From Aliivibrio sp. 1S175 (lineage in GTDB: Bacteria > Pseudomonadota > Gammaproteobacteria > Enterobacterales > Vibrionaceae): a stretch of 64,000 bases of DNA. The position numbers and the translations under genes are program-made. The notes beneath the pieces were generated by a model, which worked only from the letters and a program-made list of their open reading frames with translations, searched no databases and was not told the DNA's origin. The DNA lies in NCBI RefSeq assembly GCF_001690985.1, contig NZ_MAJS01000006.1:82145-146144 (forward strand). Reading direction: 5' to 3'. Positions 1 to 9,436 of this stretch are shown here, in pieces. Numbering within the stretch: the stretch's first letter is position 1; every line of letters starts with the position of its first letter.

Positions 1-1
1 A

Positions 2-2074
2 AATAGTCTTGATGAAACGATCGCGTCTCGTGCAGTATTAACACACGATGCTGATGTGATAATTAATGTTGTTGATGCATCGTGTTTAGAACGCAGTTTA
101 TACATGACATTGCAATTACGTGAGTTGGGTCGACCAATGATCGTAGTTTTAAATAAAATGGATGTATTAAAACGCCAACGACAAGTTCTCGATATTAAAG
201 GATTAGAGAAAAAGCTAGGTTGTCCTGTACTCGCGCTTTCGGCTAATAACAATGGTCAAGTCCATAAGTTTAAAGAGAAGCTACATAAGTCTATTGCTCA
301 AGGCATAAAAATGGTTCCGCTTGAGTTGACGTATGGTGAGAAAGTAGAGGCGGCAATAAAAGAAGCGTCATCATTATTTACAAGTGATTATGCATCAAGT
401 CGTTCATTGGCAATTCGTGCATTAGAAAATGACGCATTAGTCCTAAATACATTGGAAGCAGATAAACGTAATTTAATTGCAAATATCGCAAATGTATTAA
501 CGACGCAAGTAGAAGCCGATTTTCATATTGCGGATTGTCGATACACATTTTTACATCAATTATGTCAGCAATTACGTCGCCAAGAAGGCGGTTTAAGCCA
601 CAGTGTTAGTGAGAAAATTGACCGTGTAATTTTGAATAAATGGATCGGTATTCCTTTCTTTTTCTTTGTCATGTACCTGATGTTTATGTTCTCTATTAAC
701 ATTGGTAGTGCATTCATTGATTTCTTTGATATTGGTGTTGGTGCATTACTGGTTGATGGCAGCCATTATTTATTAGATGGTCATTTGCCGGTTTGGTTAG
801 TCACACTTATCGCTGATGGTGTTGGTGGTGGTATTCAAACCGTAGCGACATTTATTCCAGTGATCGGTTGTTTATATTTATTCTTATCTTTACTTGAAAG
901 CTCTGGCTATATGGCTCGTGCCGCTTTTGTGCTTGATAAAGTGATGCAGAAGATTGGTTTACCAGGTAAAGCGTTTGTTCCTTTGGTTCTAGGCTTTGGT
1001 TGTAACGTTCCTGCTATCATGGCAACTCGTACGCTAGAGCAAGAGCGTGAACGTAAACTAGCGGCTTCAATGGCGCCATTTATGTCATGTGGTGCACGTC
1101 TTCCTGTGTATGCTTTATTTGCTGCGGCTTTCTTCCCTGAAAATGGTCAGAACGTAGTCTTTGGTTTGTACTTCCTTGGTATTTTAGCTGCGGTATTTAC
1201 AGGTTTATTGCTAAAACACACTATTTACCCGGGTCGTAGTGATACGTTTATCATGGAAATTCCAGATTATGAATTTCCAACAATGCGTAACATCATGATC
1301 AAAACCTGGCAAAAGCTGAAGCGCTTTGTTCTTGGTGCAGGTAAAACGATTGTTGTTGTTGTAACTATTTTAAGCTTTTTTAACTCATTGGGTATGGATG
1401 GTTCATTTGGTAATGAAGACAGTGAAAACTCTGTGTTATCAAAAGCGGCTCAAATCGTGACTCCAGTATTAGCACCAATTGGTATCCAAGAAGATAACTG
1501 GCCAGCAACGGTAGGTATTATTACCGGTATTTTTGCAAAAGAAGCCGTTGTCGGTACATTAAACAGCTTATATTCAGATCCTGCTGATGAAGGTGCTGAG
1601 TTTGATTTAATGGCAAGCCTTGAAGAAGCAGTGATGTCTATTCCTGATAACCTATCAGGCTTAAGCTACTCAGATCCACTAGGTGTAGAAGTTGGTGATT
1701 TAACAAACACGAGTGCGGTTGCTGAAGACCAGGGTGTGGCTGATTCAATCTTTGGTAATCTACAAGCTCACTTTGTAACAAGTGCAAGCGCAATGGCTTA
1801 CTTAATATTTATCTTGCTATATACACCGTGTGTTGCTGCTATGGGAGCCTATATGCGTGAGTTTGGTCGTCAGTACTCTTACTTTATTGCTGGCTGGACG
1901 ATGTTATTAGCTTACGTATCGTCAACGTTGTACTACCAAATTGCAAACTTCTCTAATGCTCCAATGACAAGCAGCATGTGGATTGCGATTTCATTAATTG
2001 TAATGGCCGTTACTTACCTTGCATTAAAACGTAAGAGTAGAGAAGTAGAACAACAAGAGGTTGCTTTAGTATGA
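2..2074 (+). CDS. feoB: Ferrous iron transporter FeoB, 5' end missing
   Basis: FeoB is the inner-membrane Fe(II) permease with a cytoplasmic GTPase domain. The frame is already open at base 2, so the gene runs in from the left and about 690 codons are visible; G1-G3 of the GTPase lie outside. What is visible includes the G4 motif NKMD and a G5-like LSAN, then the helical regulatory region, then the multi-span permease with the family's two cysteine gate motifs (GFGCNVPA and MSCGARLPVY). A GTG at 56 could look like a start but is internal, since the upstream codons still read as FeoB. The stop overlaps the feoC start (ATGA), so the two are translationally coupled. The rest of the operon (feoA and the promoter) should be to the left. 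Identity is secure; only the 5' boundary is unknown. Confidence 0.96.
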   Translation, partial: NSLDETIASRAVLTHDADVIINVVDASCLERSLYMTLQLRELGRPMIVVLNKMDVLKRQRQVLDIKGLEKKLGCPVLALSANNNGQVHKFKEKLHKSIAQGIKMVPLELTYGEKVEAAIKEASSLFTSDYASSRSLAIRALENDALVLNTLEADKRNLIANIANVLTTQVEADFHIADCRYTFLHQLCQQLRRQEGGLSHSVSEKIDRVILNKWIGIPFFFFVMYLMFMFSINIGSAFIDFFDIGVGALLVDGSHYLLDGHLPVWLVTLIADGVGGGIQTVATFIPVIGCLYLFLSLLESSGYMARAAFVLDKVMQKIGLPGKAFVPLVLGFGCNVPAIMATRTLEQERERKLAASMAPFMSCGARLPVYALFAAAFFPENGQNVVFGLYFLGILAAVFTGLLLKHTIYPGRSDTFIMEIPDYEFPTMRNIMIKTWQKLKRFVLGAGKTIVVVVTILSFFNSLGMDGSFGNEDSENSVLSKAAQIVTPVLAPIGIQEDNWPATVGIITGIFAKEAVVGTLNSLYSDPADEGAEFDLMASLEEAVMSIPDNLSGLSYSDPLGVEVGDLTNTSAVAEDQGVADSIFGNLQAHFVTSASAMAYLIFILLYTPCVAAMGAYMREFGRQYSYFIAGWTMLLAYVSSTLYYQIANFSNAPMTSSMWIAISLIVMAVTYLALKRKSREVEQQEVALV

Positions 2075-2313
2075 TCTTAACAGAGCTTAAACAGTACATT
2101 GATGAAGAAGGTCGAGTTGAACGTATTACTTTAGCTAAGAAGTTCAGTATGAGTGAAGATGGTGTCGATGCAATGCTTGAGCTCTGGGTGAAGAAAGGGA
2201 AGTTAACTCGTGAATTGATAGGGTGTGATAAAACTCAGTGCTGCCAAGAAGCAGAGCGTGTTTGGTATCGTCCGGTGTATAAAGATGAGTTAATGACCAC
2301 TTACATACGATAG
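2071..2313 (+). CDS. feoC: FeoC-like small winged-helix protein
   Basis: An 80-residue protein starting inside the feoB stop codon. Residues 1 to about 50 fit a small winged helix (FeoC/PF09012 type) and three cysteines follow at 52, 57 and 58. FeoC proteins protect FeoB from proteolysis or tune it, and in enterobacteria they carry a cysteine-rich wing proposed to bind an Fe-S cluster. The enterobacterial set has four cysteines, so the three here may mean a weaker or different metal site. Position at the end of the feo operon, followed at once by a terminator, supports the call. Role is taken from the family; only the fold and context are seen here. Confidence 0.85.
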   Translation: MILTELKQYIDEEGRVERITLAKKFSMSEDGVDAMLELWVKKGKLTRELIGCDKTQCCQEAERVWYRPVYKDELMTTYIR

Positions 2314-2346
2314 TCGCTTAACTTAGATTACAGTGATAAATAAAAG

Positions 2347-2373
2347 CGAGAGCCAATTGGTTCTCGTTTTTTT
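2347..2373 (+). terminator. Rho-independent terminator of the feo operon
   Basis: An 8-bp stem (CGAGAGCC / GGTTCTCG, one G-U pair) with loop AATT is followed by seven T. It lies 33 bases after the feoC stop. Confidence 0.85.
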
Positions 2374-2403
2374 ATGGGCGAAAGGGGGCTAGGGACGAGG
2401 ATT

Positions 2404-2419
2404 TAGGGACTAGTCCCTA
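2404..2419. repeat. 16-bp perfect palindrome
   Basis: TAGGGACTAGTCCCTA reads the same on both strands. It sits between the feo and pta terminators and is preceded at about 2390 by a similar TAGGGAC. It could be a short dispersed repeat or a relic of one; nothing ties it to regulation of either flanking gene, both of which end here. Confidence 0.5.
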
Positions 2420-2431
2420 TCTTATAAGCAC

Positions 2432-2465
2432 AAAAAAAGACACGCAATTTGCATCGCGTGTCTTT
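2432..2465 (-). terminator. Terminator of pta
   Basis: A perfect 10-bp stem (AAAGACACGC / GCGTGTCTTT, loop of 10) has a seven-T tract on its minus-strand 3' side. It is positioned to end the pta transcript. Confidence 0.85.
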
Positions 2466-2504
2466 CTATTTTCGTTAACTAAACTCTATGACTAGAGCAT
2501 TAAA

Positions 2505-4676
2505 TTAGTTAATTACTTTTTCAGCTTTCTCTGCTTCTTCAGCTTGAGATGCTTGGATAGCCGTTAGAGCTACTGTGTAAACGATATCGTCTACTAGAGC
2601 GCCACGAGACAAGTCATTTACAGGCTTGCGCATACCTTGAAGCATTGGACCGATAGATACTAGGTCAGCAGAACGTTGAACGGCTTTGTATGTTGTGTTA
2701 CCAGTGTTTAGGTCTGGGAATACAAATACAGTCGCTTTACCCGCAACAGGAGAGTTAGGTGCTTTAGAAGCAGCTACGTTTTCCATGATTGCAGCATCGT
2801 ACTGAAGAGGACCATCGATCATTAGATCAGGACGTTTTGCTTGAGCAAGTTTTGTTGCTTCACGTACTTTATCAACGTCTGCGCCTTTACCAGATTCACC
2901 AGTAGAGTAAGAGATCATTGCAACGCGAGGGTCGATACCAAATGCCGCTGCAGAGTCAGCAGATTGGATAGCGATTTCAGCAAGTTGCTCAGCTGTTGGA
3001 TCAGGGTTGATCGCACAGTCACCGTATACAAGAACTTGATCAGGCAGAAGCATGAAGAAGATTGAAGATACGATAGAAGCATCAGGAGCTGTTTTGATGA
3101 TTTGGAATGGAGGAACAATCGTGTTTGCTGTGGTATGAACCGCACCAGAAACAAGACCATCAACTTCACCCGCTTCAAGCATCATAGTACCAAGGAATAC
3201 AGAATCTTGTAGTTTCTCACGAGCCACAACTTCAGTCATGCCTTTCGCGCCACGTAGCTCAACTAAACGAGCAACGTAGTTTTCACGTACAGATTCAGAA
3301 TCGATGATCTCAACGCCAGCACCAAGTTCAACACCTTGTTGCGCTGCAACACGGCGGATTTCTTCAGGGTTACCAAGAAGAACACAAGTCGCGATACCAC
3401 GCTCAGCACAGATAGCCGCAGCTTTAACTGTACGAGGCTCATCACCTTCAGGAAGAACGATACGTTTAGCCGCTTTACGAGCAAATTCAGTTAACTGGTA
3501 ACGGAATGCTGGTGGGCTTAGACGACGGATGCCTTCAGTACCTTCAGATAAAGAATCAATCCAAGGGCCATCAATGTGGCTAGCAACGTGTTCGTTAACA
3601 AACTCAATACGCTCTTTATCATCTGCAGGAACTTCAAGGCTGAAGCTTTGTAGATTTAGAGAAGTCTGCCAAGTGTTACCTTGAGCTGTGAAGATTGGAA
3701 GACCAGCATCTAGTGCAGGCTTACAAAGTTCAGCGATTGATTGAGGGATCTCGTAACCACCAGTTAGTAAGATTGCACCGATTTCAACGCCGTTCATTGC
3801 AGCAAGACATGCAGCAACGATAACGTCAGGACGGTCAGCAGAAGTTACTAATAAAGAACCTGGTTTGAAATGCTCAATCATGTGCGGTAAAGAACGTGCA
3901 CAGAAAGTGATGCTCTTAATACGACGAGTCGAGATTTCACCTTCGTTGATGATTTCAGCATTAAGGTGCTTAGCCATATCGATAGCACGCGTAGCGATTA
4001 GATCGATTTTCCAAGGCACGCAACCAAGAACACGAATAGGGCTAGAGTTGAAGATTTGCATTACTTCAAGATTAGTCTTAGTCGTAGCATCTGCATCATC
4101 AAAGATTTCAGATAGGTCAGGGCGAGTACGGCCCGCTTCATCAACAGGTGCGTTTAGCTTGTTGATGATAACGCCAGCGATTTGTTTGTTCTTAGTGCCG
4201 CCGAAGTTAGAACATGCTACTTCGATACGCTCTTTAAGTTGAGAAGGATTATCTGTACCAGGAGTAGCTACAAACACAATCTCAGCGCCCAGAGTTTTTG
4301 CAATTTCACCATTTAATTGGTTAGCAAATGGGTGCTTACGAGTAGGAACAAGACCTTCGATAAGCGTCACATCAGTGTCTTCACTGATAGACTTATAACG
4401 AGCAACGATTTCTTCTAAAAGAACATCAGTTTGATCGTTACGTAGAAGTTCTTCTGCACGAGAAACTGTAGTAGGTTCTGCTGCTTTAATATCGCTACTG
4501 CTAGTCACAATTGAAGTAGTTAGATCAGGTTGATCACCACCGTGACGAGGTTGAGAGATAGGTTTGTAAAAAGAAACGCTTACGCCTTTACGTTCCATAG
4601 AACGTAAAACACCCAAACTTGCGCTAGTTAGACCAACACCAGCACTGATTGGAACAAGCATAATAGTACGAGACAT
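2505..4676 (-). CDS. pta: Phosphate acetyltransferase, long form
   Basis: Converts acetyl-CoA and phosphate to acetyl phosphate and CoA; with AckA it forms the reversible acetate overflow pathway in the cytoplasm. The 723-residue length is that of the long enterobacterial type: an N-terminal P-loop-like AAA_26 domain (about 1-230), a central DRTGG domain (about 230-370) and the catalytic PTA_PTB domain (about 390-710), with [27 protein letters not shown] and [11 protein letters not shown] typical of the active site. A charged tail (EEAEKAEK) ends the protein. AGAGGAA lies in a good ribosome-binding position before the ATG. It follows ackA on the same strand after 96 bases, but a terminator sits in that gap, so the two are not simply co-transcribed at equal level. 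Confidence 0.97.
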   Translation of the reverse strand: MSRTIMLVPISAGVGLTSASLGVLRSMERKGVSVSFYKPISQPRHGGDQPDLTTSIVTSSSDIKAAEPTTVSRAEELLRNDQTDVLLEEIVARYKSISEDTDVTLIEGLVPTRKHPFANQLNGEIAKTLGAEIVFVATPGTDNPSQLKERIEVACSNFGGTKNKQIAGVIINKLNAPVDEAGRTRPDLSEIFDDADATTKTNLEVMQIFNSSPIRVLGCVPWKIDLIATRAIDMAKHLNAEIINEGEISTRRIKSITFCARSLPHMIEHFKPGSLLVTSADRPDVIVAACLAAMNGVEIGAILLTGGYEIPQSIAELCKPALDAGLPIFTAQGNTWQTSLNLQSFSLEVPADDKERIEFVNEHVASHIDGPWIDSLSEGTEGIRRLSPPAFRYQLTEFARKAAKRIVLPEGDEPRTVKAAAICAERGIATCVLLGNPEEIRRVAAQQGVELGAGVEIIDSESVRENYVARLVELRGAKGMTEVVAREKLQDSVFLGTMMLEAGEVDGLVSGAVHTTANTIVPPFQIIKTAPDASIVSSIFFMLLPDQVLVYGDCAINPDPTAEQLAEIAIQSADSAAAFGIDPRVAMISYSTGESGKGADVDKVREATKLAQAKRPDLMIDGPLQYDAAIMENVAASKAPNSPVAGKATVFVFPDLNTGNTTYKAVQRSADLVSIGPMLQGMRKPVNDLSRGALVDDIVYTVALTAIQASQAEEAEKAEKVIN

Positions 4677-4706
4677 GGAAGATTCCTCTACACTATTGGG
4701 GCAAGA

Positions 4707-4726
4707 GACTTTAAATTTTTAAAGTC
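4707..4726. repeat. Inverted repeat in the pta leader
   Basis: Nine perfect base pairs (GACTTTAAA / TTTAAAGTC) separated by two bases, just upstream of the pta ribosome-binding site and downstream of the ackA terminator. It could be an RNA stem or a protein-binding site. Confidence 0.5.
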
Positions 4727-4734
4727 ACAGAAAG

Positions 4735-4761
4735 AAAAAAGGCTAACCTAATGGCTAGCCT
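4735..4761 (-). terminator. Intrinsic terminator between ackA and pta
   Basis: Read on the minus strand, GGCTAGCC and GGTTAGCC enclose loop ATTA, extended by an outer A-T pair, and are followed by six T. It lies just after the ackA stop, so it should end or attenuate ackA transcripts before pta. Confidence 0.75.
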
Positions 4762-4772
4762 CTTAGGAGATA

Positions 4773-5969
4773 TTATAGACCAGTAAGTTTCGCTGTGTCT
4801 TCTGCGATAACTAGCTCTTCGTTGGTAGAGATAACCATTGCAGGGATGCGGCTGTTTGCTGTAGTGATAGTACCTTCACCACCGAAACGCGCTTTAAGGT
4901 TAGCTTCGCCATCAACTTCGATACCGAAGATGCCTAGACGGTTAAGAACCATTTCACGGATTGGAGCAGAGTTTTCACCGATGCCGCCAGTGAAAGTGAT
5001 TGCGTCTAGACGACCTTCTAGCGTTGCTGTGTAACCTGCAACGTATTTAGCTAGACGGTGACAGAATACATCCATTGCACGAGTTGCTTCTTCTTTCTCA
5101 CCGTAGTTGTCTTCAACGAAACGACAGTCAGAAGTCACTTGAGTAAGACCTTGTAGGCCAGACTCTTTAGTTAGCATGTTGTTGATTGCTTCAACAGAGT
5201 AACCTAGTGCGTCATGTAGGTGGAAAATGATAGCAGGATCGATATCGCCACAACGTGTACCCATTACTAGGCCTTCAAGAGGAGTAAGACCCATAGAAGT
5301 ATCTACAGATTGACCGTTCTTGATTGCACATACAGATGCGCCGTTACCTAGGTGACAGTTGATGATGTTAACTTCTTCAACAGGCTTGTTTAATAGACCA
5401 GCTACTTCACGAGTGATGAATAGGTGAGAAGTACCGTGCATACCGTAACGACGAATACCGTGATCTGTGTATAGGTTGTATGGTAGAGCGTATAGGTAAG
5501 ACTCTTCAGGCATTGTTTGGTGGAATGCAGTATCAAACACAGCAACGTTTTTAAGTTCAGGGAAGTTGTGTTTAGCCGCTTCGATACCAGTGATGTGAGC
5601 TGGGTTATGAAGAGGTGCAAAAGTTGCAGCGTCTTGAATACCTTTAAGCACTTCGTCAGTAATAAGAGCTGATGAAGTGAATTGCTCACCACCGTGTACG
5701 ATACGGTGACCGATTGCGCCTAGGTTAGCTTTAAGCTCTGGCTTAGAAGCAAGAATAGAATCAACCATAAACGATAGAGCTTCTTCGTGAGCTGCACCTT
5801 CACCTAGTTGAGCTTCGTGCTTGCCATCAAGTTTCCACTTGATACGAGCTTCAGGAAGACCAAGACACTCAGCAAGACCAGTTAAGTGCTCTGCACCAGA
5901 TTCTGCGTCGATAACCGCAAACTTAAGAGAAGAACTACCGCAGTTTAAAACTAAAACCAGCTTAGACAT
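4773..5969 (-). CDS. ackA: Acetate kinase
   Basis: Phosphorylates acetate with ATP, or in reverse makes ATP from acetyl phosphate. At 398 residues it is the usual length and shows family signatures: NCGSSSLKF at residues 9-17, [17 protein letters not shown] and [10 protein letters not shown] near the C-terminus. It lies upstream of pta on the same strand, as in other gammaproteobacteria, and is divergent from yfbV across 316 bases. A plausible sigma-70 promoter sits about 35 bases before the start. TAGGT is only a weak ribosome-binding site. Confidence 0.98.
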   Translation of the reverse strand: MSKLVLVLNCGSSSLKFAVIDAESGAEHLTGLAECLGLPEARIKWKLDGKHEAQLGEGAAHEEALSFMVDSILASKPELKANLGAIGHRIVHGGEQFTSSALITDEVLKGIQDAATFAPLHNPAHITGIEAAKHNFPELKNVAVFDTAFHQTMPEESYLYALPYNLYTDHGIRRYGMHGTSHLFITREVAGLLNKPVEEVNIINCHLGNGASVCAIKNGQSVDTSMGLTPLEGLVMGTRCGDIDPAIIFHLHDALGYSVEAINNMLTKESGLQGLTQVTSDCRFVEDNYGEKEEATRAMDVFCHRLAKYVAGYTATLEGRLDAITFTGGIGENSAPIREMVLNRLGIFGIEVDGEANLKARFGGEGTITTANSRIPAMVISTNEELVIAEDTAKLTGL

Positions 5970-6002
5970 GTATAAATACCTATTTATTCATCAGTAATTA
6001 AA

Positions 6003-6030
6003 GTTATATCGTAATGACATAACATGACAA
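6003..6030 (-). promoter_or_regulatory. Candidate sigma-70 promoter of ackA
   Basis: On the minus strand, TTGTCA and TATAAC are separated by 16 bases, with the -10 box 33 bases from the ackA start. It is the best box pair in the 316-base ackA-yfbV gap (5970-6285). I recognise no operator there with confidence; the rest of the gap is AT-rich. Confidence 0.5.
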
Positions 6031-6160
6031 ATGTAGTCGTTTAATTGATAAAAACCACATTTGTACAAAAAAATTGGCTATCCTTAGAAAGAGCATTACA
6101 GCAGTCCTTGCCGATTTATCCTTTTTTAGCTTATAGTAGAACTACAGCAAAAAATAAATC

Positions 6161-6186
6161 AGCGCATAGGATAACGATTGTGCGCT
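6161..6186. promoter_or_regulatory. Inverted repeat in the ackA-yfbV gap
   Basis: AGCGCA and TGCGCT are spaced by 14 bases, mid-way between the divergent genes. It could be a binding site or an RNA stem in the yfbV leader. No regulator is recognised. Confidence 0.3.
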
Positions 6187-6285
6187 AAGATAACAAAAAT
6201 ATTTTAAGATAATATTAATTCTAATCAAGTTTATTCTGTGTTTTTTTGAATATTTAAACTTTTGTTTAGAAATTAAGGGGGCAAT

Positions 6286-6735
6286 ATGAGTGAAAGCGGT
6301 TTTCTATTCCGATTTCGAGATGGCCAAGCCTACATGGACACGTGGCCAGAGCGAAAAGAGTTAGCTCCAATGTTCCCAGAGCAACGAGTGATTAAAGCCA
6401 CTAAGTTTGCAGTTAAGGTTATGCCAGCAGTTGCTGTGATTAGTGTTCTGACACAAATGGCGTTTAATAACACCGCTGGTTTACCTCAAGCGATTATCAT
6501 TGCATTGTTTGCGTTAAGCATGCCACTGCAGGGATTTTGGTGGTTAGGCAATCGAGCGAATACGATATTGCCACCAGCACTTGCAAACTGGTATCGAGAG
6601 CTTTATCAGAAAATTATTGAAACAGGGGCTGCATTAGAGCCAATGAAGAGTCAACCTCGCTATAAAGAGCTGGCTAACATTTTAAATAAAGCGTTTAAAC
6701 AGTTGGATAAATCCGCGTTAGAACGTTGGTTTTAA
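6286..6735 (+). CDS. yfbV: YfbV family (UPF0208) membrane protein
   Basis: A 149-residue inner-membrane protein with two hydrophobic stretches, at about residues 47-65 and 70-88. The N-terminus ([18 protein letters not shown]) and the GFWWLGNRA stretch are typical of UPF0208/YfbV. In E. coli YfbV helps insulate the Ter macrodomain from neighbouring chromosome and is encoded beside ackA-pta, as here. AAGGGGG lies ideally placed before the ATG. The macrodomain role comes from E. coli; in a Vibrio it is inferred. Confidence 0.93.
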   Translation: MSESGFLFRFRDGQAYMDTWPERKELAPMFPEQRVIKATKFAVKVMPAVAVISVLTQMAFNNTAGLPQAIIIALFALSMPLQGFWWLGNRANTILPPALANWYRELYQKIIETGAALEPMKSQPRYKELANILNKAFKQLDKSALERWF

Positions 6736-6762
6736 TAGTTTGTAACACAAATTTGTCATAAT

Positions 6763-6792
6763 AAAAAAGGAGCTAAAATTAGCTCCTTTTTT
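6763..6792. terminator. Bidirectional terminator, yfbV and argS
   Basis: An 8-bp perfect stem (GGAGCTAA / TTAGCTCC) has six A before it and six T after it, so it can work on both strands for the two convergent genes. Confidence 0.88.
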
Positions 6793-6803
6793 GATCTTTA
6801 TTT

Positions 6804-6840
6804 TTCAATATTCTGAATAAACAAGTATCAGAATATTGAA
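6804..6840. repeat. 13-bp perfect inverted repeat after argS
   Basis: TTCAATATTCTGA and its exact complement enclose an 11-base loop, seven bases after the argS stop. It lacks a following T tract in either direction, and a proper terminator lies next to it, so it may be a 3'-end stabilising stem or a separate binding site. Confidence 0.5.
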
Positions 6841-6847
6841 ATAGGAA

Positions 6848-8581
6848 TTACATACGCTCTAGCGTTTCAATACCTAATAAATCTAGACCTTGCTTGATTG
6901 TCTTAGCGGTTAATGCAGCTAGTTTCAGGCGGCTTTGCTTAACAGTTTCGTCTTCATTGTTAAGAATAGGGCACGCTTCGTAGAAGCTAGAGAATTGACC
7001 TGCAAGTTCAAATAGGTAAGCACACATTAAGTGAGGTTGGCCTTCACTTGCTACTGCTTGAACGGCTTCTTCAAATTGCATTAACTTAGAAACAAGTGCT
7101 TTTTCTTTCTCATCAGTAATCTTAATTTCGCCAGTTAACTCATCCATAGACAAGCCAGCTTTACTGAAGATAGAAGCAACACGAGTATAAGCATATTGCA
7201 TATAAGGCGCTGTGTTGCCCTCAAATGCAAGCATGTTGTCCCAATCGAAGATGTAATCGGTCGTACGGTGCTTAGAAAGATCAGAGTACTTAACCGCAGC
7301 CATTGCAACAGTCGTCGCAATCTTCGCTTTTTCTTCAGCAGAGAGATCTTTATTTTTCTCTTCGATTAGCGTAGTTGCACGTTGTTCTGCTTCATCAAGA
7401 AGATCAGCAAGACGAACCGTACCACCGGCACGAGTTTTAAATGGACGACCATCTTTACCTAGCATCATACCAAACGCGTGGTGCTCTAAAGATACGCTTT
7501 CAGGAACATAGCCCGCTTTACGAACAATAGTCCACGCTTGCATTAGATGCTGGTGTTGACGTGAATCGATGAAGTAAAGAACACGATCAGCATTCAGTTC
7601 TTCGAAACGGTATTTAGCACAAGCGATGTCAGTGGTGGTGTATAAGAAGCCACCATCACGTTTTTGAACGATAACACCCATTGGGTCGCCATCTTTGTTC
7701 TTATATTCGTCAAGGTAAACCACTTGAGCACCATCACTCTCAACCGCTAGACCTTGTTTTTGAAGATCAGCAACGATTGGTGCAAGCATGCTGTTATACA
7801 TACTTTCGCCCATCACGTTATCACGAGTAAGTGATACATTTAGACGATCATAGTTGCGTTGGTTTTGAATCATAGTTACGTCAACAAGCTTCTTCCACAT
7901 TTCTGCACAGAACTCATCGCCGCCTTGAAGTTTAACTACATAACCACGTGCAGTTACGGCAAACTCTTCATCTTCATCGTATAATTTTTTAGATTCACGG
8001 TAGAAACCTTCAAGATCAGACAGTTCCATAGAAACTTCGCCTTTCTCTTTTTGTACACGTTCAAGGTTTGCGATAAGCATACCAAACTGAGTACCCCAGT
8101 CACCGATGTGGTTAGCACGAGTCACGTTGTGGCCTAAAAACTCAAGAGTACGAACAACAGCATCACCAATGATGGTTGAACGTAAGTGACCCACGTGCAT
8201 TTCTTTTGCTACGTTTGGTGCAGAGTAGTCAGCAACAATGTTTTGTTGTTTTTCTTTAGCAACACCTAAGCGTTTGTCAGCTAATGCCGTTTCAGCTTGT
8301 TTTGCTAGAAATTCTTCAGATAAGAAAATGTTAATAAAGCCAGGGCCTGCAATTTCAGTTTTGCTAGCGATGCCATCAAGATCTAAAACATCCAGTACTT
8401 TCTGAGCAAATTCTCGAGGGTTTGTACCTAGTCGCTTAGCTACGCCCATTACGCCGTTAGCTTGGTAGTCACCAAATTGAGCTTTTGCAGATTGACGAAC
8501 TGCGGCAGGGCTGCCCGCTGGCGCGCCGGCTGCTTCTAAGGCTTGAGAAACTTTGTCGTTAATAAGTGATTGAATATTCAA
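6848..8581 (-). CDS. argS: Arginyl-tRNA synthetase
   Basis: Charges tRNA-Arg with arginine. The N-terminal Add-1 domain (about 1-90) includes FGDYQANG; the class I HIGH motif is HVGH at about residues 129-132 from this start, followed by the catalytic Rossmann core and a DALR anticodon-binding domain ending in [10 protein letters not shown] choose a TTG start at 8581. AAGGA lies seven bases before it, the resulting 577 residues equal the E. coli length, and the first residues align with E. coli MNIQAL. An ATG five codons upstream (8596) is the alternative but overlaps that ribosome-binding site. The gene is convergent with yfbV and divergent from yecM. Confidence 0.96.
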   Translation of the reverse strand: MNIQSLINDKVSQALEAAGAPAGSPAAVRQSAKAQFGDYQANGVMGVAKRLGTNPREFAQKVLDVLDLDGIASKTEIAGPGFINIFLSEEFLAKQAETALADKRLGVAKEKQQNIVADYSAPNVAKEMHVGHLRSTIIGDAVVRTLEFLGHNVTRANHIGDWGTQFGMLIANLERVQKEKGEVSMELSDLEGFYRESKKLYDEDEEFAVTARGYVVKLQGGDEFCAEMWKKLVDVTMIQNQRNYDRLNVSLTRDNVMGESMYNSMLAPIVADLQKQGLAVESDGAQVVYLDEYKNKDGDPMGVIVQKRDGGFLYTTTDIACAKYRFEELNADRVLYFIDSRQHQHLMQAWTIVRKAGYVPESVSLEHHAFGMMLGKDGRPFKTRAGGTVRLADLLDEAEQRATTLIEEKNKDLSAEEKAKIATTVAMAAVKYSDLSKHRTTDYIFDWDNMLAFEGNTAPYMQYAYTRVASIFSKAGLSMDELTGEIKITDEKEKALVSKLMQFEEAVQAVASEGQPHLMCAYLFELAGQFSSFYEACPILNNEDETVKQSRLKLAALTAKTIKQGLDLLGIETLERM

Positions 8582-8765
8582 AGAGTTATCCTTCATATCG
8601 CTGTTAAACAGGAATGCTGTTGCATGGAAAGCAAAATAGTCGCTAATAATAGCAATAAAATAAGGGATATTTAATAGTTTCTGCTATTTTTTCTTTAGAG
8701 TCTAAACATCAAGTGAAGAGGTTGCTACAATTCGGTTTCTTTTCTTCAATCGTTAGGTTGCTTTC

Positions 8766-9362
8766 ATGTCATTGGTATTATTAAAAGAACAACAATTAGA
8801 GCCTCAACAGTTAATTAATGCGTTACCTGCGTTTATGGATAGAATTCAAAGCTTACTTGATGTGTTGGGGTTAGATCTTACTGACTATCAAGCGGATCAT
8901 ATTGCATTACGAATTAATGATCGCGGTGTGGCTGAAGCCGCTCATAAAGTGTGGTTACAACAAGCTGAAGAGTGGTCAAATAATGAGATTAATGGACGCC
9001 CAATTATTGCTCTAGGCTTTAATCAACCTATAGAGGTTAGCGGTTGGTCAATTGAATGTTTAGAGCTACCGTACCCTGGAGAGAAAACTTACCCTAAACA
9101 GGGTTGGGAACATATTGAATGGGTGATCCCATGTGAGGTTAATTCACAAGAAGAGTTTCTTACGTATTTGTTTTCACTTTTCCCTGTATTAAAGGATAAG
9201 TGGGTAGAACTATCTTCTCTTGGAATTAAAGTAAAGCAAAGCTGCCCATCAGGAGAGGCTGAGCGTATTGCCAATTATACGGTTGCATTGAAATACCAAG
9301 GCGTGTGTATCAAATTACATCCACACAGTTTAAAAGCAGTTATTGAGAGTGAACAAGCATAA
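8766..9362 (+). CDS. yecM: YecM-like VOC family protein
   Basis: A 198-residue cytoplasmic protein resembling YecM, which has a vicinal-oxygen-chelate fold and is predicted to bind metal. Conserved-looking stretches include DYQADHIALRIND near residue 40 and GWEHIEWVIP near 115, where histidine and glutamate could be ligands. The pairing with argS is the same as in E. coli, which supports the call. No reaction is established for this family, so none is given here. AGGT seven bases upstream serves as the ribosome-binding site. Confidence 0.85.
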   Translation: MSLVLLKEQQLEPQQLINALPAFMDRIQSLLDVLGLDLTDYQADHIALRINDRGVAEAAHKVWLQQAEEWSNNEINGRPIIALGFNQPIEVSGWSIECLELPYPGEKTYPKQGWEHIEWVIPCEVNSQEEFLTYLFSLFPVLKDKWVELSSLGIKVKQSCPSGEAERIANYTVALKYQGVCIKLHPHSLKAVIESEQA

Positions 9363-9385
9363 GTAGGCTTGATATCTAAAAATAG

Positions 9386-9420
9386 AAAAGGCATCCAATA
9401 TAGAATTAGGATGCCTTTTT
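9386..9420. terminator. Bidirectional terminator, yecM and the APE left arm
   Basis: GGCATCC and GGATGCC enclose a 12-base loop, flanked by four A and five T. It serves the convergent ends of yecM and the FAD-enzyme gene. Confidence 0.82.
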
Positions 9421-9436
9421 GGTCTTTAGCTATATA

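Noticed and set aside
3865-4242. Plus-strand open frame of 125 codons opposite pta
   Set aside because: Pure shadow of pta; no motif and no start signal.
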